64,000 nt of DNA from Pantoea sp. Lij88. Its GTDB lineage: Bacteria; Pseudomonadota; Gammaproteobacteria; Enterobacterales; Enterobacteriaceae. The stretch's first letter is position 1. Each line of letters starts with the position of its first letter. A program made the position numbers and the translations under genes. Below, one piece after another: positions 32,215-40,960 of this stretch. The stretch lies in assembly GCF_030062155.1 (NCBI RefSeq), contig NZ_CP118269.1:3038001-3102000 (forward strand), in the 5' to 3' direction. The notes beneath the pieces are model-generated. The model did not search any database. It was not told the origin of the DNA and saw only the letters and a program-made list of their open reading frames with translations.

Positions 32215-32220
32215 TATAAT
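32215..32220 (+). promoter_or_regulatory. Consensus -10 (TATAAT) directly before acpH
   Basis: A perfect TATAAT ends only 5 nt before the acpH ATG, so its transcript would begin at or just around the start codon. No good -35 is seen at 17 bp. It may drive a leaderless or nearly leaderless mRNA. Confidence 0.45.
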
Positions 32221-32225
32221 GCGGC

Positions 32226-32807
32226 ATGAACTTTCTTGCACATCTCCATCTGGCTAAGCTGGCCGACAGCTCCCTGCTCGGCAATTTAATGGCCGACTTC
32301 GTGCGTGGAAACCCGCACCAGCACTGGTCTGCGCCTGTCGCGGACGGCATTCTGATGCATCGTCGTCTGGATGTGATGACCGATGCCCTGCCGGAAGTAC
32401 GCAGCGCCCGACAGCTGTTCCGTGCGGAGACTTATCGCGTCGCCCCCATTACGCTGGACGTCATCTGGGACCATTTTCTGGCCCGTCACTGGCAGCGCTT
32501 CACGCCGGACCAGACGCTGGTCGCCTTTTCTGCCGCCGCCGAGCACGAAATCATGCCGCAACTGGCAGACACGCCCGTGGAGTTTCAGGAACTCAACGCG
32601 GTAATGTGGCGCGAGCGCTGGTTTGAGCATTATGCCCAGCCCGCACGGCTGGAGCGGGTGCTGCACGGCATGGCCAGCCGCCGTCCCCGCCTCGCGGCAC
32701 TGCGCGACTCTTACCACGATTTCACCGAACACTATGATCAGCTGGAAGCGCTGTTTTTTGTTTTTTATCCGCGTTTAATGGCGCTGGCCTCCAGCAGAAC
32801 CCTGTAA
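32226..32807 (+). CDS. acpH: Acyl carrier protein phosphodiesterase
   Basis: AcpH (ACP hydrolyase) removes the 4'-phosphopantetheine group from holo-ACP. It is 193 aa. The HD-like metal-binding family features are visible: [10 protein letters not shown] at the N-terminus, [20 protein letters not shown] and [32 protein letters not shown] is also conserved. The N-terminus aligns with E. coli AcpH, so the start is secure, yet no Shine-Dalgarno precedes it and a TATAAT lies 5 nt upstream. It is divergent from queA, as in E. coli. Confidence 0.95.
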   Translation: MNFLAHLHLAKLADSSLLGNLMADFVRGNPHQHWSAPVADGILMHRRLDVMTDALPEVRSARQLFRAETYRVAPITLDVIWDHFLARHWQRFTPDQTLVAFSAAAEHEIMPQLADTPVEFQELNAVMWRERWFEHYAQPARLERVLHGMASRRPRLAALRDSYHDFTEHYDQLEALFFVFYPRLMALASSRTL

Positions 32808-32921
32808 AACCCGATCCTCTGCTGCCGGGCTGGCGGTTGCCAGCTCTGGCCTGCATAAAAAGCCCCTCTCCCGCCTCTGCGCCATCTTGCCATTGCTGCT
32901 TATCTGCGGCTTAATGAAGCC

Positions 32922-32943
32922 TTTCTTAACAATAGTTAAGAAA
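32922..32943. promoter_or_regulatory. Perfect 9-bp palindrome upstream of the phosphatase pair
   Basis: TTTCTTAAC-AATA-GTTAAGAAA is a perfect inverted repeat with a 4-bp centre, 72 bp before the start of the inositol-phosphatase gene. It has the size and symmetry of a dimeric repressor or activator site. I do not recognise the regulator, and it does not resemble a Pho box. Confidence 0.55.
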
Positions 32944-33014
32944 ACATCACAGCCAGACCGCCTGTTCAGGCGCACCTTCCGTTCGTTATGCCAAAAAAAA
33001 CATAAGAGGAAAAG

Positions 33015-33827
33015 ATGTCATCCGCTTCGCATTCTGAAATAGACGCGCGTTATCGTTACGCCTGCGACATCGCCCGTGCGGCGGGCAGCCGGGCCTTATC
33101 ATGGTATCAGCAGCGTCAGACACTGGTCGTGGAACACAAAAGGGATTTGCAGGATATGGTCAGCGAGGCTGATCGAAACGTTGAAGCATTAATTAAGTCG
33201 TTAATTGCTGAGCGTTTTCCTGAGGATGCCGTCTATGGTGAAGAGAGTGGCGGCGAGGTTGAGGGCATGCCTTTTATCTGGGTCGTCGATCCGATCGATG
33301 GCACCGCCTGCTTCGTCAACGGGCTGCCGAACTGGTGCGTCTCGCTGGCGGTGGTCTGTAATGGCGAACCGGTGATCGGCGTAGTCTGCGATCCCAATCA
33401 TCAGGAGCTGTTTCACGCACGAACAGGCCAGGGCGCGTGGGTTAACGAGAGCCGTCTGCAGGTTCATGATGCTGAGCATCTCAACGAGGGTTTGCTCGGC
33501 ATCAGCAACTCCAGCCGGACGCCGGGCGAAAGCACCTCGCGCCTCATTAGCGGCTTAATGGAACAGGGTGGTATGTTTATTCGCATCGGTTCTGGCGCGC
33601 TGACCAGCGCCTGGGCAGCGGCCGGACGACTGATAGGCTACTACGAAGCGCATATGCATCCATGGGATAGTCTGCCGGGCATCGTCCTGATGCGTGAAGC
33701 CGGCGGTGTCACCAATGATTATCTGCGAAACGAAGGACTGAAAAACGGCAACCCGGTGTTGCTGGCAAATGCGGCCCTTTATCCAAAAATTAAAGCGCTG
33801 ACCGGTAATCGCGCTCTGGAGGAGTAA
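33015..33827 (+). CDS. Inositol monophosphatase family protein
   Basis: This Mg-dependent phosphatase of the IMPase/FBPase fold is 270 aa with no signal peptide, so cytoplasmic. Metal-binding motifs are YGEESGG (Glu76/Glu77), DPIDGTACFVNGLPNW (Asp92, Asp95) and the second site HPWDSLPG near residue 220. This fits SuhB, HisN or similar enzymes; the exact substrate cannot be read from sequence. It ends directly before the histidine acid phosphatase gene (the next ATG follows its stop at once), so the two are translated together. A shared route from a phosphorylated inositol to free inositol is inferred. AGAGGAAAAG precedes the ATG. Confidence 0.88.
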   Translation: MSSASHSEIDARYRYACDIARAAGSRALSWYQQRQTLVVEHKRDLQDMVSEADRNVEALIKSLIAERFPEDAVYGEESGGEVEGMPFIWVVDPIDGTACFVNGLPNWCVSLAVVCNGEPVIGVVCDPNHQELFHARTGQGAWVNESRLQVHDAEHLNEGLLGISNSSRTPGESTSRLISGLMEQGGMFIRIGSGALTSAWAAAGRLIGYYEAHMHPWDSLPGIVLMREAGGVTNDYLRNEGLKNGNPVLLANAALYPKIKALTGNRALEE

Positions 33828-35084
33828 ATGACTCTGCCTGTCCTGTTCCGCTGTGCACTGATCCTCAGTTCTCTCTGGCTGCTAAGCCCGGCGTCACAGG
33901 CGGCGGATTACCAGCTGGAGAAAGTGGTCGAACTGAGCCGTCACGGCGTACGTCCGCCCACACCCGGCAACCGCAAAGAGATTGAGGCCGCCAGCCAGCG
34001 CCCCTGGACGCAGTGGACTACGGCCGATGGTGAGCTTACCGGGCACGGCTACAGCGCCGTGGTGAATAAAGGACGCTGGGAAGGCGAGCACTATCGCCAG
34101 CTCGGCCTGCTGAACGCGGGCTGCCCTGACGCGGCCCAGGTCTATGTGCGTGCCAGTCCGCTGCAGCGCACCCGCGCCACGGCGGCGGCGCTGACGGACG
34201 GGGCATTTCCCGGCTGCGGCGTGACGGTGCATCACGTGGCGGGCGATGTCGATCCCCTGTTTCAGACGGAAAAGCTGACGGCTACCCAGATCGATCCCGC
34301 TCAGGAGCTGGCCGCGAAACAGCAGAAAGCGGGCAACCTGGCGCAGCTGCAACAGCAGCTTCAACCGGCAATCCGGCAGTTAAAAGCCGCCGTCTGCCCG
34401 GCCGCAACAGAGTGCCCCTTATTTGATGCGCCCTGGGCGTTCCGGCAGACCCGCAATGGCAACACTTACGTTTACGGGCTGAGTGTGATGGCAAGCATGG
34501 TGGAGACGCTGCGACTGGGTTACAGCGAAAACCTGCCCTTTGATCAGCTCGCCTGGGGACACATCACCTCGGCCGCGCAGATCACCTCGCTGCTGCCACT
34601 GCTGACCGCAAACTACGATCTCAGCAATGATGTCCTCTATCAGGCACAGCGCCGTGGCTCAATATTGCTCAACACCCTGCTGGAGGAGGTTGCTTCTGAA
34701 AGCTCGCCGACCCGCTGGCTGATTCTGGTGGCGCATGACACCAACATTGCGATGGTGCGCACCCTGATGGACTTTAGCTGGCAGTTACCCGGCTATTCAC
34801 GCGGCAACATTCCGCCAGGCAGCAGTCTGGTGCTGGAGCGCTGGCGCGACACCCACAGCGGCAAACGTTTTTTGCGGATCTATTTTCAGGCGCAGAGTCT
34901 GGATGGGATCCGTCAGCTGCAGCCGATCGATGATAAACATCCATTATTACGTCAGGAATGGCATCAGCCCGACTGCAGAGTCACCGATGTCGGTCTGCTC
35001 TGCCCTTATCAATCTACGCTGACTCAGCTGCGAAAAAACCTGGATAACAGCGCTGTGCTGCCGGTTTCGGTTATATTGCCCTGA
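33828..35084 (+). CDS. Periplasmic histidine acid phosphatase (phytase/glucose-1-phosphatase type)
   Basis: This is a 418-aa secreted enzyme with a signal peptide (cleavage near Ala25, PASQA-ADYQ). It carries the nucleophile motif RHGVRPPT (residues 38-45) and the proton-donor motif HDTN near residue 303. It belongs to branch 2 histidine phosphatases, together with AppA phytase and Agp. Eight or so Cys residues suggest disulfides. It could release phosphate from phytate or sugar phosphates; the choice cannot be made by eye. It follows an inositol-phosphatase-like gene with no gap. This pair is absent from this position in E. coli. Confidence 0.9.
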   Translation: MTLPVLFRCALILSSLWLLSPASQAADYQLEKVVELSRHGVRPPTPGNRKEIEAASQRPWTQWTTADGELTGHGYSAVVNKGRWEGEHYRQLGLLNAGCPDAAQVYVRASPLQRTRATAAALTDGAFPGCGVTVHHVAGDVDPLFQTEKLTATQIDPAQELAAKQQKAGNLAQLQQQLQPAIRQLKAAVCPAATECPLFDAPWAFRQTRNGNTYVYGLSVMASMVETLRLGYSENLPFDQLAWGHITSAAQITSLLPLLTANYDLSNDVLYQAQRRGSILLNTLLEEVASESSPTRWLILVAHDTNIAMVRTLMDFSWQLPGYSRGNIPPGSSLVLERWRDTHSGKRFLRIYFQAQSLDGIRQLQPIDDKHPLLRQEWHQPDCRVTDVGLLCPYQSTLTQLRKNLDNSAVLPVSVILP

Positions 35085-35100
35085 GTCTGTGGCTAATCAA

Positions 35101-35131
35101 ATTAAGGCCGCAGCCGCAATGCGGCCTTAAT
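35101..35131 (+). terminator. Terminator hairpin after the phosphatase gene
   Basis: A perfect 12-bp stem ATTAAGGCCGCA/TGCGGCCTTAAT with a 7-nt loop lies 17 bp past the stop codon. A-rich on the left and AT-rich on the right, it can work as a terminator, although the U-run is short. Confidence 0.7.
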
Positions 35132-35224
35132 AATGTTAACCGCTGTTAATTAACGCCATTCCGACCTTTTCTTATTTAATTCTCCTGACTATCAGCGCCA
35201 CGCAATTTGTTTTACGATAGTCCC

Positions 35225-35295
35225 GTCAATCATCCCTTTATTAACTATTTTCCTGTAATCCTTGAGTATTTCGGCGACTGGTTTCGCCGTTTTTT
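35225..35295 (+). ncRNA. Candidate small RNA with its own terminator
   Basis: A classic terminator (CGGCGA, 6-nt loop, TCGCCG, TTTTTT at 35272-35295) stands 140 bp past the previous terminator with no open gene before it. A possible -10 TACGAT lies at 35213-35218 with a poor -35 (TATCAG) 17 bp upstream. A transcript of about 70 nt would have a single-stranded AU-rich 5' part and a terminal stem, like Hfq-bound sRNAs. No known sRNA is recognised; this is inference. Confidence 0.35.
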
Positions 35296-35602
35296 ATTTC
35301 TGCCTTCCTGACTTTTTAACTCCCAGCGCCCATGTGGCCGCCCGCTCTCTCGCCCGAAGCTCCATTGTGTCCATTTTCCCGGTGATCCTCTTCAGCGATA
35401 TTTCTGCTATTTGAAATAATCATTCCCGCAATTATTTTCTGAAATAATGTGATGCATGATCTTATTTCGCAGACAGGAAATTAGCGTCGGATAAAAGGAC
35501 AAGGTGTTGTGGCGAGGATCACACAAATAATCAGAGACGGGGAAAAACAGAAGGGAATAGCGTGCTCTGCTCCCCCATAAATCGGGAGAGCAGAACAGGA
35601 GA

Positions 35603-36955
35603 TTAGCGGGTTTTACGAACCAGCTTATAGCCCAGCAGCAGCACCACAATCCACACCATACCAACATAGAGTGAAATGCGGGTATCGGGGAAATAACCAA
35701 TCAGCCCGATAATAAAGCAGAGGAAGGCCACGCCGACACCGGCAGTCAAACTGCCGCCTGGCAGCGCAAACTGCAGCTTACCCGCCGCCTCTTTGCCAAT
35801 TTTGCGACGGAACGCAATCTGCGACAGCAGAATCATGATCCAGACCCACACCGTCGCAAAGGTCGCCAGCGAGGCGATCACCAGGAAGACTTTTTCCGGC
35901 ATCAGGTAGTTGAGATACACCGCGATCAGCATGGCGAACATCATCACTACCACCGTCACCCAGGGAATCCCGCGCGACGAAACCTTCATGAAGACCTTCG
36001 GAGCATGCCCCTGCTGCGCCATCCCGTGCAGCATGCGGCCCACGCCAAACACATCGCTGTTAATTGCCGAGAGTGACGCGGTCAGCACCACGAAATTGAG
36101 AATAGAGGCAGCTGCTGCGATCCCCAGATGCTGGAAGGTCAACACGAACGGACTGCCCGAGGTGCCAACCTGATTCCACGGATAGATCGACATAATCACA
36201 AACAGCGTGCCGACGTAGAACACCAGAATACGCCACGGCACTGAGTTGATTGCACGCGGAATCGACTTCTCCGGGTCTTTCGCTTCACCGGCAGTGATAC
36301 CGATGATTTCGATGCCGCCATAGGCGAACATCACCATCTGCAGCGACAGCAGCATGCCGACCACGCCGTGGGCGAAGAAGCCGCCGTTGGTCCACAGATT
36401 ATGGATGCCGGTCGGCTGACCGCCGTTGCCGAGTCCCCAGATGATCATGCCGAAACCGGCCAGAATCATCACGATGATGGTGGCGACTTTGAAGAAGGAG
36501 AACCAGAACTCCACTTCGCCGAACACCTTCACGCTCATCAGATTGACGGCACCGATAATCAGCACCACGCTCAGCACCCAAATCCAGTGCGGCACCTCGG
36601 GGAACCAGACGCCCATGTAAATGCCGAACGCGGTGACATCCGCAATCGCCACAATCAGGATTTCAAAACAGTAGGTCCAGCCGGTGATGTAACCCGCCAT
36701 CGGCCCAAGATAGTCCTGCGCATAGCGTGAGAAGGAGCTGGCCTGAGGATTGTTAACGGACATCTCACCCAGCGCGCGCATGATGATGTAAGCCACTGCC
36801 CCGCCGATGATATAGGCGAGCAGCACGCTCGGTCCGGCCATTTTTATCGCGTCGGCGGAACCGTAAAACAGCCCGGTGCCAATCGCCGATCCCAGCGCCA
36901 TAAAGCGGATGTGGCGCGTGCTCAGTCCGCGTTTGAGCTTGTTGGTTTCTTGCAT
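35603..36955 (-). CDS. proY: ProY, proline-specific amino acid permease
   Basis: This APC-superfamily amino-acid permease of the inner membrane is 450 aa with 12 transmembrane segments. The N-terminal [20 protein letters not shown] and [18 protein letters not shown], and [20 protein letters not shown] further on, match E. coli ProY closely. The substrate (proline, possibly histidine) is inferred from that family. It lies 70 bp downstream of brnQ on the same strand with a terminator between them. In E. coli malZ follows; here it is absent. Confidence 0.92.
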   Translation of the reverse strand: MQETNKLKRGLSTRHIRFMALGSAIGTGLFYGSADAIKMAGPSVLLAYIIGGAVAYIIMRALGEMSVNNPQASSFSRYAQDYLGPMAGYITGWTYCFEILIVAIADVTAFGIYMGVWFPEVPHWIWVLSVVLIIGAVNLMSVKVFGEVEFWFSFFKVATIIVMILAGFGMIIWGLGNGGQPTGIHNLWTNGGFFAHGVVGMLLSLQMVMFAYGGIEIIGITAGEAKDPEKSIPRAINSVPWRILVFYVGTLFVIMSIYPWNQVGTSGSPFVLTFQHLGIAAAASILNFVVLTASLSAINSDVFGVGRMLHGMAQQGHAPKVFMKVSSRGIPWVTVVVMMFAMLIAVYLNYLMPEKVFLVIASLATFATVWVWIMILLSQIAFRRKIGKEAAGKLQFALPGGSLTAGVGVAFLCFIIGLIGYFPDTRISLYVGMVWIVVLLLGYKLVRKTR

Positions 36956-36977
36956 AACAACCTGTACCTGTGAAATG

Positions 36978-37003
36978 AAAAAACCACGGGCAAGCCCGTG
37001 GTT
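36978..37003 (-). terminator. Terminator/attenuator between brnQ and proY
   Basis: The stem AACCACGGGC/GCCCGTGGTT with a 2-nt loop is followed on the minus strand by a U-run (plus-strand A-run at 36978). It lies 23 bp past the brnQ stop, so proY expression depends on read-through or its own promoter. Confidence 0.88.
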
Positions 37004-37025
37004 AAAGAAAAATCAGTGCGCTCTG

Positions 37026-38345
37026 TTACGAGTGAACGGCAACCTGTTCCGGTCCTTTCACCCGATCCACAACAGCGGCAATCAGCAGCATGACCAGCGA
37101 CGGCGGCAACCAGGCAAGACCCTGATCGGCCAGCGGCAGATTCTGACTGAAAGCGGGCAGCAAATCTTTAAACCCGGTGGTTTTAATCGCATCAACAATG
37201 CCAAACAGCAGGCTGACCAGCATGGCTGGTGCGACAATCCGGCTGCTCTTGTTCCACCAGTTAAGGGTGAAACTGAGCACCACCAGCACGATACAAGGCG
37301 GATAAATCGCCGTCAGTACCGGGATGGAAATCTGAATCAGGTGGCTCAGGCCGAGGTTCGACACCACCATCGAGAACAGACCCAGAATAAACACCAGCGT
37401 TTTATACGATAACGGCAGGTATTGCGCAAAAAATTCCGCACAGGCACAGGTCAGGCCCACGGCAGTAACCATACAGGCGACGAAGATCAGCGCGGCCAGG
37501 AAGAAGCTGCCCATGTTGCCGAAGGTGTGCTGAACATAGGCATGCAGAATCGCTGCGCCGTTGGCGTTTTGATCCACCAGCGCACCGCTGCCCGCGCCCA
37601 GTTTAAACAGGCAGAGGTAGACCAGCGTCAGGCCCAGACCGGCGATCAAGCCAGCCAGAACGGTATAACGGGTCAGCAGCGCGGCATTATCGACGCCACG
37701 CGAACGGGCGGCGTTAACAATTACGATGCCAAAGACCAGCGCGCCCAGCGTATCCATGGTCAGATAACCGTTAACGAACCCACTGGAGAAGGCCGCACGC
37801 TGATAATCCGCGGTTGCCGGAATGGTCCCGCCTGCGGGCCAGACCAGTGCAGCCACGCCCAGTACGGTCAGCGCGATAATTTTTAGTGGCGCAAGGAAGT
37901 GCCCTACCGTGTCGAGCAGCTTCCCCGGATAGAGCGACACGCCAATCACCAGCGCGAAATAGATCAGGCTATAGATAAACAGCGGCAACTCGCCATCACC
38001 GGTCAGCGGCGCAATACCCATCTCAAACGAGACGGTTGCCGTGCGCGGGGTGGCAAACAGGGGGCCGACAGCCAGATAGCACACGGTGGCCAGCACGATG
38101 CCAGCGACCTTGCCAATCGGGGTGCTGAGCGCATCCACGCCACCGCCGACGCGGGCCAGCGCGATCACGGTCATTACCGGCAAACCGACGGCGGTAATCA
38201 GAAAACCAATCGCGGCAGTCCAGACGTGCTGGCCAGACTGAATACCAACCATTGGCGGGAAAATGATGTTACCCGCACCAACAAACAGGGCGAATGTCAT
38301 AAAGCCCAGCGCGAGAATGTCCTTCGAATTTAAACGATGTGTCAT
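37026..38345 (-). CDS. brnQ: BrnQ, branched-chain amino acid:cation symporter
   Basis: BrnQ imports leucine, isoleucine and valine with Na+ in the inner membrane. The start was set at the ATG giving [20 protein letters not shown], which yields 439 aa, the E. coli length; a start four codons upstream is less supported. There are 12 hydrophobic segments, with the conserved [14 protein letters not shown] and [17 protein letters not shown] perfect 7-bp palindrome lies about 73 bp upstream. Gene order phoR-brnQ-proY is as in E. coli, but two genes have been inserted between phoR and brnQ. Confidence 0.96.
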   Translation of the reverse strand: MTHRLNSKDILALGFMTFALFVGAGNIIFPPMVGIQSGQHVWTAAIGFLITAVGLPVMTVIALARVGGGVDALSTPIGKVAGIVLATVCYLAVGPLFATPRTATVSFEMGIAPLTGDGELPLFIYSLIYFALVIGVSLYPGKLLDTVGHFLAPLKIIALTVLGVAALVWPAGGTIPATADYQRAAFSSGFVNGYLTMDTLGALVFGIVIVNAARSRGVDNAALLTRYTVLAGLIAGLGLTLVYLCLFKLGAGSGALVDQNANGAAILHAYVQHTFGNMGSFFLAALIFVACMVTAVGLTCACAEFFAQYLPLSYKTLVFILGLFSMVVSNLGLSHLIQISIPVLTAIYPPCIVLVVLSFTLNWWNKSSRIVAPAMLVSLLFGIVDAIKTTGFKDLLPAFSQNLPLADQGLAWLPPSLVMLLIAAVVDRVKGPEQVAVHS

Positions 38346-38736
38346 ACGGCCTGTCACTGATGTTGCGGTGGAAGTTGGGTTAGTGTTGTCCCCTCGCTGC
38401 GTATAAACCGCGAGCTGGCTGACAATGTCAGCGCATTATGCTCATCGCAGGGTAAAGCGCAGGTGATTTAAGCTGCTTTTATTCTGTTCACAGAGGGATG
38501 GATCGACAACGGCGCTAAGTAAAACGTTTATAGCGGTGAAAGGCAATACGGGATCGGAAAACCAGAAGGTTATACCACCATTTTTTCAAAAGGCAGTGGA
38601 TAGCGTTAATATTTGCAGCAGGCACACAAGATGATGTGCCTAAATAGTAAACAGAGCGTGAGAAATCCCCGCATAAACGGGCCCGAAGATACACAAAAGG
38701 CGCGTTTTACGCGCCTGTCTGCACAACGTTACAGCA
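38346..38736. promoter_or_regulatory. brnQ upstream region with palindrome
   Basis: This 391-bp region is non-coding. GCTGACA-A-TGTCAGC is a perfect inverted repeat at 38418-38432, next to a CATAAT -10-like hexamer on the minus strand (38434-38439), so it may be an operator at the brnQ promoter. The terminator of the core-MetE gene lies at its right end. Confidence 0.5.
38698..38716 (-). terminator. Terminator of the core-MetE gene
   Basis: On the minus strand the stem AGGCGCG/CGCGCCT is followed by TTTTG, about 20 bp past the stop codon. Confidence 0.75.
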
Positions 38737-39843
38737 CTACCAGACCTGATTCGCGATATCGACGACCAGGCGAATCTTCTGCCACTGCTGCGCTTCGCTC
38801 AGGCTGTTGCCTTCTTCGGTTGACGCAAAGCCGCACTGTGGGCTGAGGCAGATCTGATCCAGACTGACATACTGCGACGCCTCTTCCAGCCGGGTTTTCA
38901 CCTGCGCCGGATCTTCCAGCTCACCTACCTTGGTGGTGATCAGGCCCAGCACCACCTGCTGATGACCCGGTTTAATGTATCGCAGTGGCTCAAAGCCGCC
39001 GGAACGGGCGTTGTCATACTCCAGGAAGAACGCATCCACGTTGACGCTGCCGAACAGGATCTCTGCCACCGGGCCGTAGCCACCCTCAGAGATCCACGTT
39101 GAGCGAAAGTTTCCGCGACAGACATGCAGACCCACAGTCAGATCGGCAGGTTTATCCTCCAGCGCTTTATTCAGCACCAGGGCGTAAGTCTGTGCCAGCT
39201 GATCCGGATCGTCGCCGCGAGCGCGGATATCGCGCTTCTGATCTTCCGAGCAGAGGTAAGCCCACACGGTGTCATCCAGCTGCAGATAGCGGCAGCCCGC
39301 GTCATAAAACGCCTTAATCGCCGCTTTATAGGTCTGCGCCAGATCGTCAAAGTAGTCCGCCAGATCGGGATAGACCTCCGAATCGATTACTTTGCGGCCA
39401 CCGCGGAAGTGCAGCACGCTGGGGCTGGGAATCGTCATCTTCGGCACCGCATCACCGGCAATACTCTGCAGGAAGCGGAAATGCGCCAGCATCGGGTGAT
39501 CCGCCGGGAAACCGAGTTTGCTCACCACTTTCACGCCATGCGCTTTGGTCTGCACGCCATTGAACTGGATGCCCTGCTCCGCTTCATAGCTTTCTACACC
39601 GTCAAGGCCATAGAAGAAGTCGAAGTGCCACCAGCCGCGACGAAACTCGCCGTCAGTGACCACTTTCAGGCCATTTTCACGCTGCTTCGCCACCACATCG
39701 CGAATCGCATCATCTTCAACCTGCTTCAGGGCAGCCGCATCAATCTCTCCGGCAGCAAACTGTTCACGCGCCTGCTTAATCGCAGCGGGACGCAGGAAGC
39801 TGCCAACGGTATCGGCACGGAACGGGGCGGTTTCTCTTTGCAT
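38737..39843 (-). CDS. Core-MetE protein (cobalamin-independent methionine synthase C-terminal family)
   Basis: This 368-aa protein covers only the catalytic C-terminal half of MetE and resembles Bacillus YxjG/YxjH. The zinc ligand set is visible: GLHVCRGNFR (His, Cys), FLEYDN (Glu) and LSPQCGFAS (Cys). It probably transfers a methyl group to a thiol such as homocysteine, but the methyl donor is unknown without the N-terminal half. The start was set at the ATG, with AGGAG 5 nt upstream; an in-frame GTG six bases earlier overlaps that site. Tandem MetJ-like boxes lie 62-85 bp upstream. It is not present at this position in E. coli. Confidence 0.88.
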   Translation of the reverse strand: MQRETAPFRADTVGSFLRPAAIKQAREQFAAGEIDAAALKQVEDDAIRDVVAKQRENGLKVVTDGEFRRGWWHFDFFYGLDGVESYEAEQGIQFNGVQTKAHGVKVVSKLGFPADHPMLAHFRFLQSIAGDAVPKMTIPSPSVLHFRGGRKVIDSEVYPDLADYFDDLAQTYKAAIKAFYDAGCRYLQLDDTVWAYLCSEDQKRDIRARGDDPDQLAQTYALVLNKALEDKPADLTVGLHVCRGNFRSTWISEGGYGPVAEILFGSVNVDAFFLEYDNARSGGFEPLRYIKPGHQQVVLGLITTKVGELEDPAQVKTRLEEASQYVSLDQICLSPQCGFASTEEGNSLSEAQQWQKIRLVVDIANQVW

Positions 39844-39904
39844 GATCACTCCTGTCTCTCCTGCCGGTAATGACGGCAGGAAATAATTGCATCCTGATAT
39901 AAAT

Positions 39905-39928
39905 AGCCATCTGGATGGCTACATGTCT
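39905..39928 (-). promoter_or_regulatory. Tandem MetJ-like boxes upstream of the core-MetE gene
   Basis: Read on the minus strand, three contiguous 8-mers are AGACATGT, AGCCATCC and AGATGGCT. The met box consensus is AGACGTCT, and the matches are 6, 5 and 6 of 8. Known MetJ operators are arrays of two to five adjacent 8-bp boxes. The array is 62-85 bp upstream of the start codon. Binding has not been shown. Confidence 0.6.
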
Positions 39929-40006
39929 GGGCACAGAGTGGCATGCGCCGCGCTCATCTGCAACTGAAGAAAATTCAGCGATGATGAAAAAAATTCAACT
40001 TCGGGA

Positions 40007-40960
40007 TTAGCGCAGCGCGGCGCGCGCCTGCGCCATCTGGCTGTCTGAGAGCGGCAGATAGCCGGCTTCGCTGACCCGACGCTGTCCTTGTGGAGAGAGC
40101 ACCTGCTGCAGAAACGCGGCGACCAGCGGTTGCAGCGGTTTGCCCGGCGCTTTATTGACATACAGATAGAGCGGACGCGCCCAGGGATAGCGGCCGCTGC
40201 GGATGGCATCCGCATCCGGAGCAATCGCCTGGCCCTGATCGTTCATCACCGCCAGCATTTTTACGCCGCTGAGATGAAAGCCAAAACTGGCGTAGCCGAT
40301 GCTGCGCGCATTACCGGCCACCGCCTGCACCACTGCGGCCGAGCCAGGAAACTCCGCCACGTCGCTGCGGAAATCGCCTTTGCACAGCACCTGCTGTTTG
40401 AAGAAACCCCAGGTGCCGGAGGCGGAGTTACGGCCATAGCGCTGAATGGGGCGTTTGTTCCACTGCGCGCCGGTTAAACCGAGATCGCCCCAGCGCAGCG
40501 GCACGCTATGTACGCCACACAGGCGGGTAATAGAGAAGATGGCGTCGAGCTGACGCGGTTCAATCTGCTGCAGCGGATTGCGCTGATTCACCACCACCAC
40601 CAGGGCATCCATTGCTACCGGCACCGCCAGCGGCGGATAGCCGTAGCGCGCCTCAAACGCCTGCCGTTCATCGGCCTGCATCGGGCGGCTCATCGGCCCG
40701 AGCTGTGCGGCGCCTGCCGCCAGCGCGGTGGGCGCGGTAGACGAACCGGAGGCCTGAACCTGCACATTCACGCCCGGTGCCTGGCGACTGAAATCTTCGC
40801 CCCACAGGGTCATGAGATAGCCGAGGGTATCGGATCCGACGCTGCTGAGATTGCCGGAGAGTGTGCCGGGCTGGGCCAGAGCCAGGCCCGGCAGCAGAGA
40901 GACGATCAACAAAAGAAGGAGGCGCATCAGGGAGATCCGGCAGCGATTAATGAACGGCAT
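40007..40960 (-). CDS. PstS-like phosphate ABC transporter substrate-binding protein
   Basis: This is a secreted phosphate-binding protein of the PBP-like/PstS family, 317 aa. The signal peptide ends near LALA-QPG. The fold keeps [13 protein letters not shown] and [17 protein letters not shown], which form the phosphate-contacting loops in this family. No pstCAB genes accompany it. The start used here overlaps the 3' end of phoR by 14 bp; an alternative ATG 33 nt downstream would also give a complete signal peptide. Overlap with phoR suggests it is a member of the phoBR operon. This gene is extra compared with E. coli. Confidence 0.85.
   Translation of the reverse strand: MPFINRCRISLMRLLLLLIVSLLPGLALAQPGTLSGNLSSVGSDTLGYLMTLWGEDFSRQAPGVNVQVQASGSSTAPTALAAGAAQLGPMSRPMQADERQAFEARYGYPPLAVPVAMDALVVVVNQRNPLQQIEPRQLDAIFSITRLCGVHSVPLRWGDLGLTGAQWNKRPIQRYGRNSASGTWGFFKQQVLCKGDFRSDVAEFPGSAAVVQAVAGNARSIGYASFGFHLSGVKMLAVMNDQGQAIAPDADAIRSGRYPWARPLYLYVNKAPGKPLQPLVAAFLQQVLSPQGQRRVSEAGYLPLSDSQMAQARAALR

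Larger units (their letters stand above)
35085..35602. other. AT-rich spacer between the phosphatase gene and proY
   Basis: This 518-bp stretch is non-coding as far as I can see. It holds a strong inverted repeat just after the phosphatase stop (35101-35131) and a second, separate Rho-independent terminator at 35272-35295 with no gene in front of it. A minus-strand frame at 35407-35700 overlaps the proY 3' end and has no recognisable content. Confidence 0.65.

Noticed and set aside
35407..35700. A 97-codon minus-strand frame overlapping the end of proY
   Set aside because: It overlaps proY in another frame, shows no conserved motif, and its N-terminal part is simply the shadow of proY transmembrane segments.
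38665..38690. CRISPR-repeat-like sequence with CCCCGCATAAACGG
   Set aside because: Only one short match to the type I-E repeat style occurs, with no second copy and no spacing pattern.
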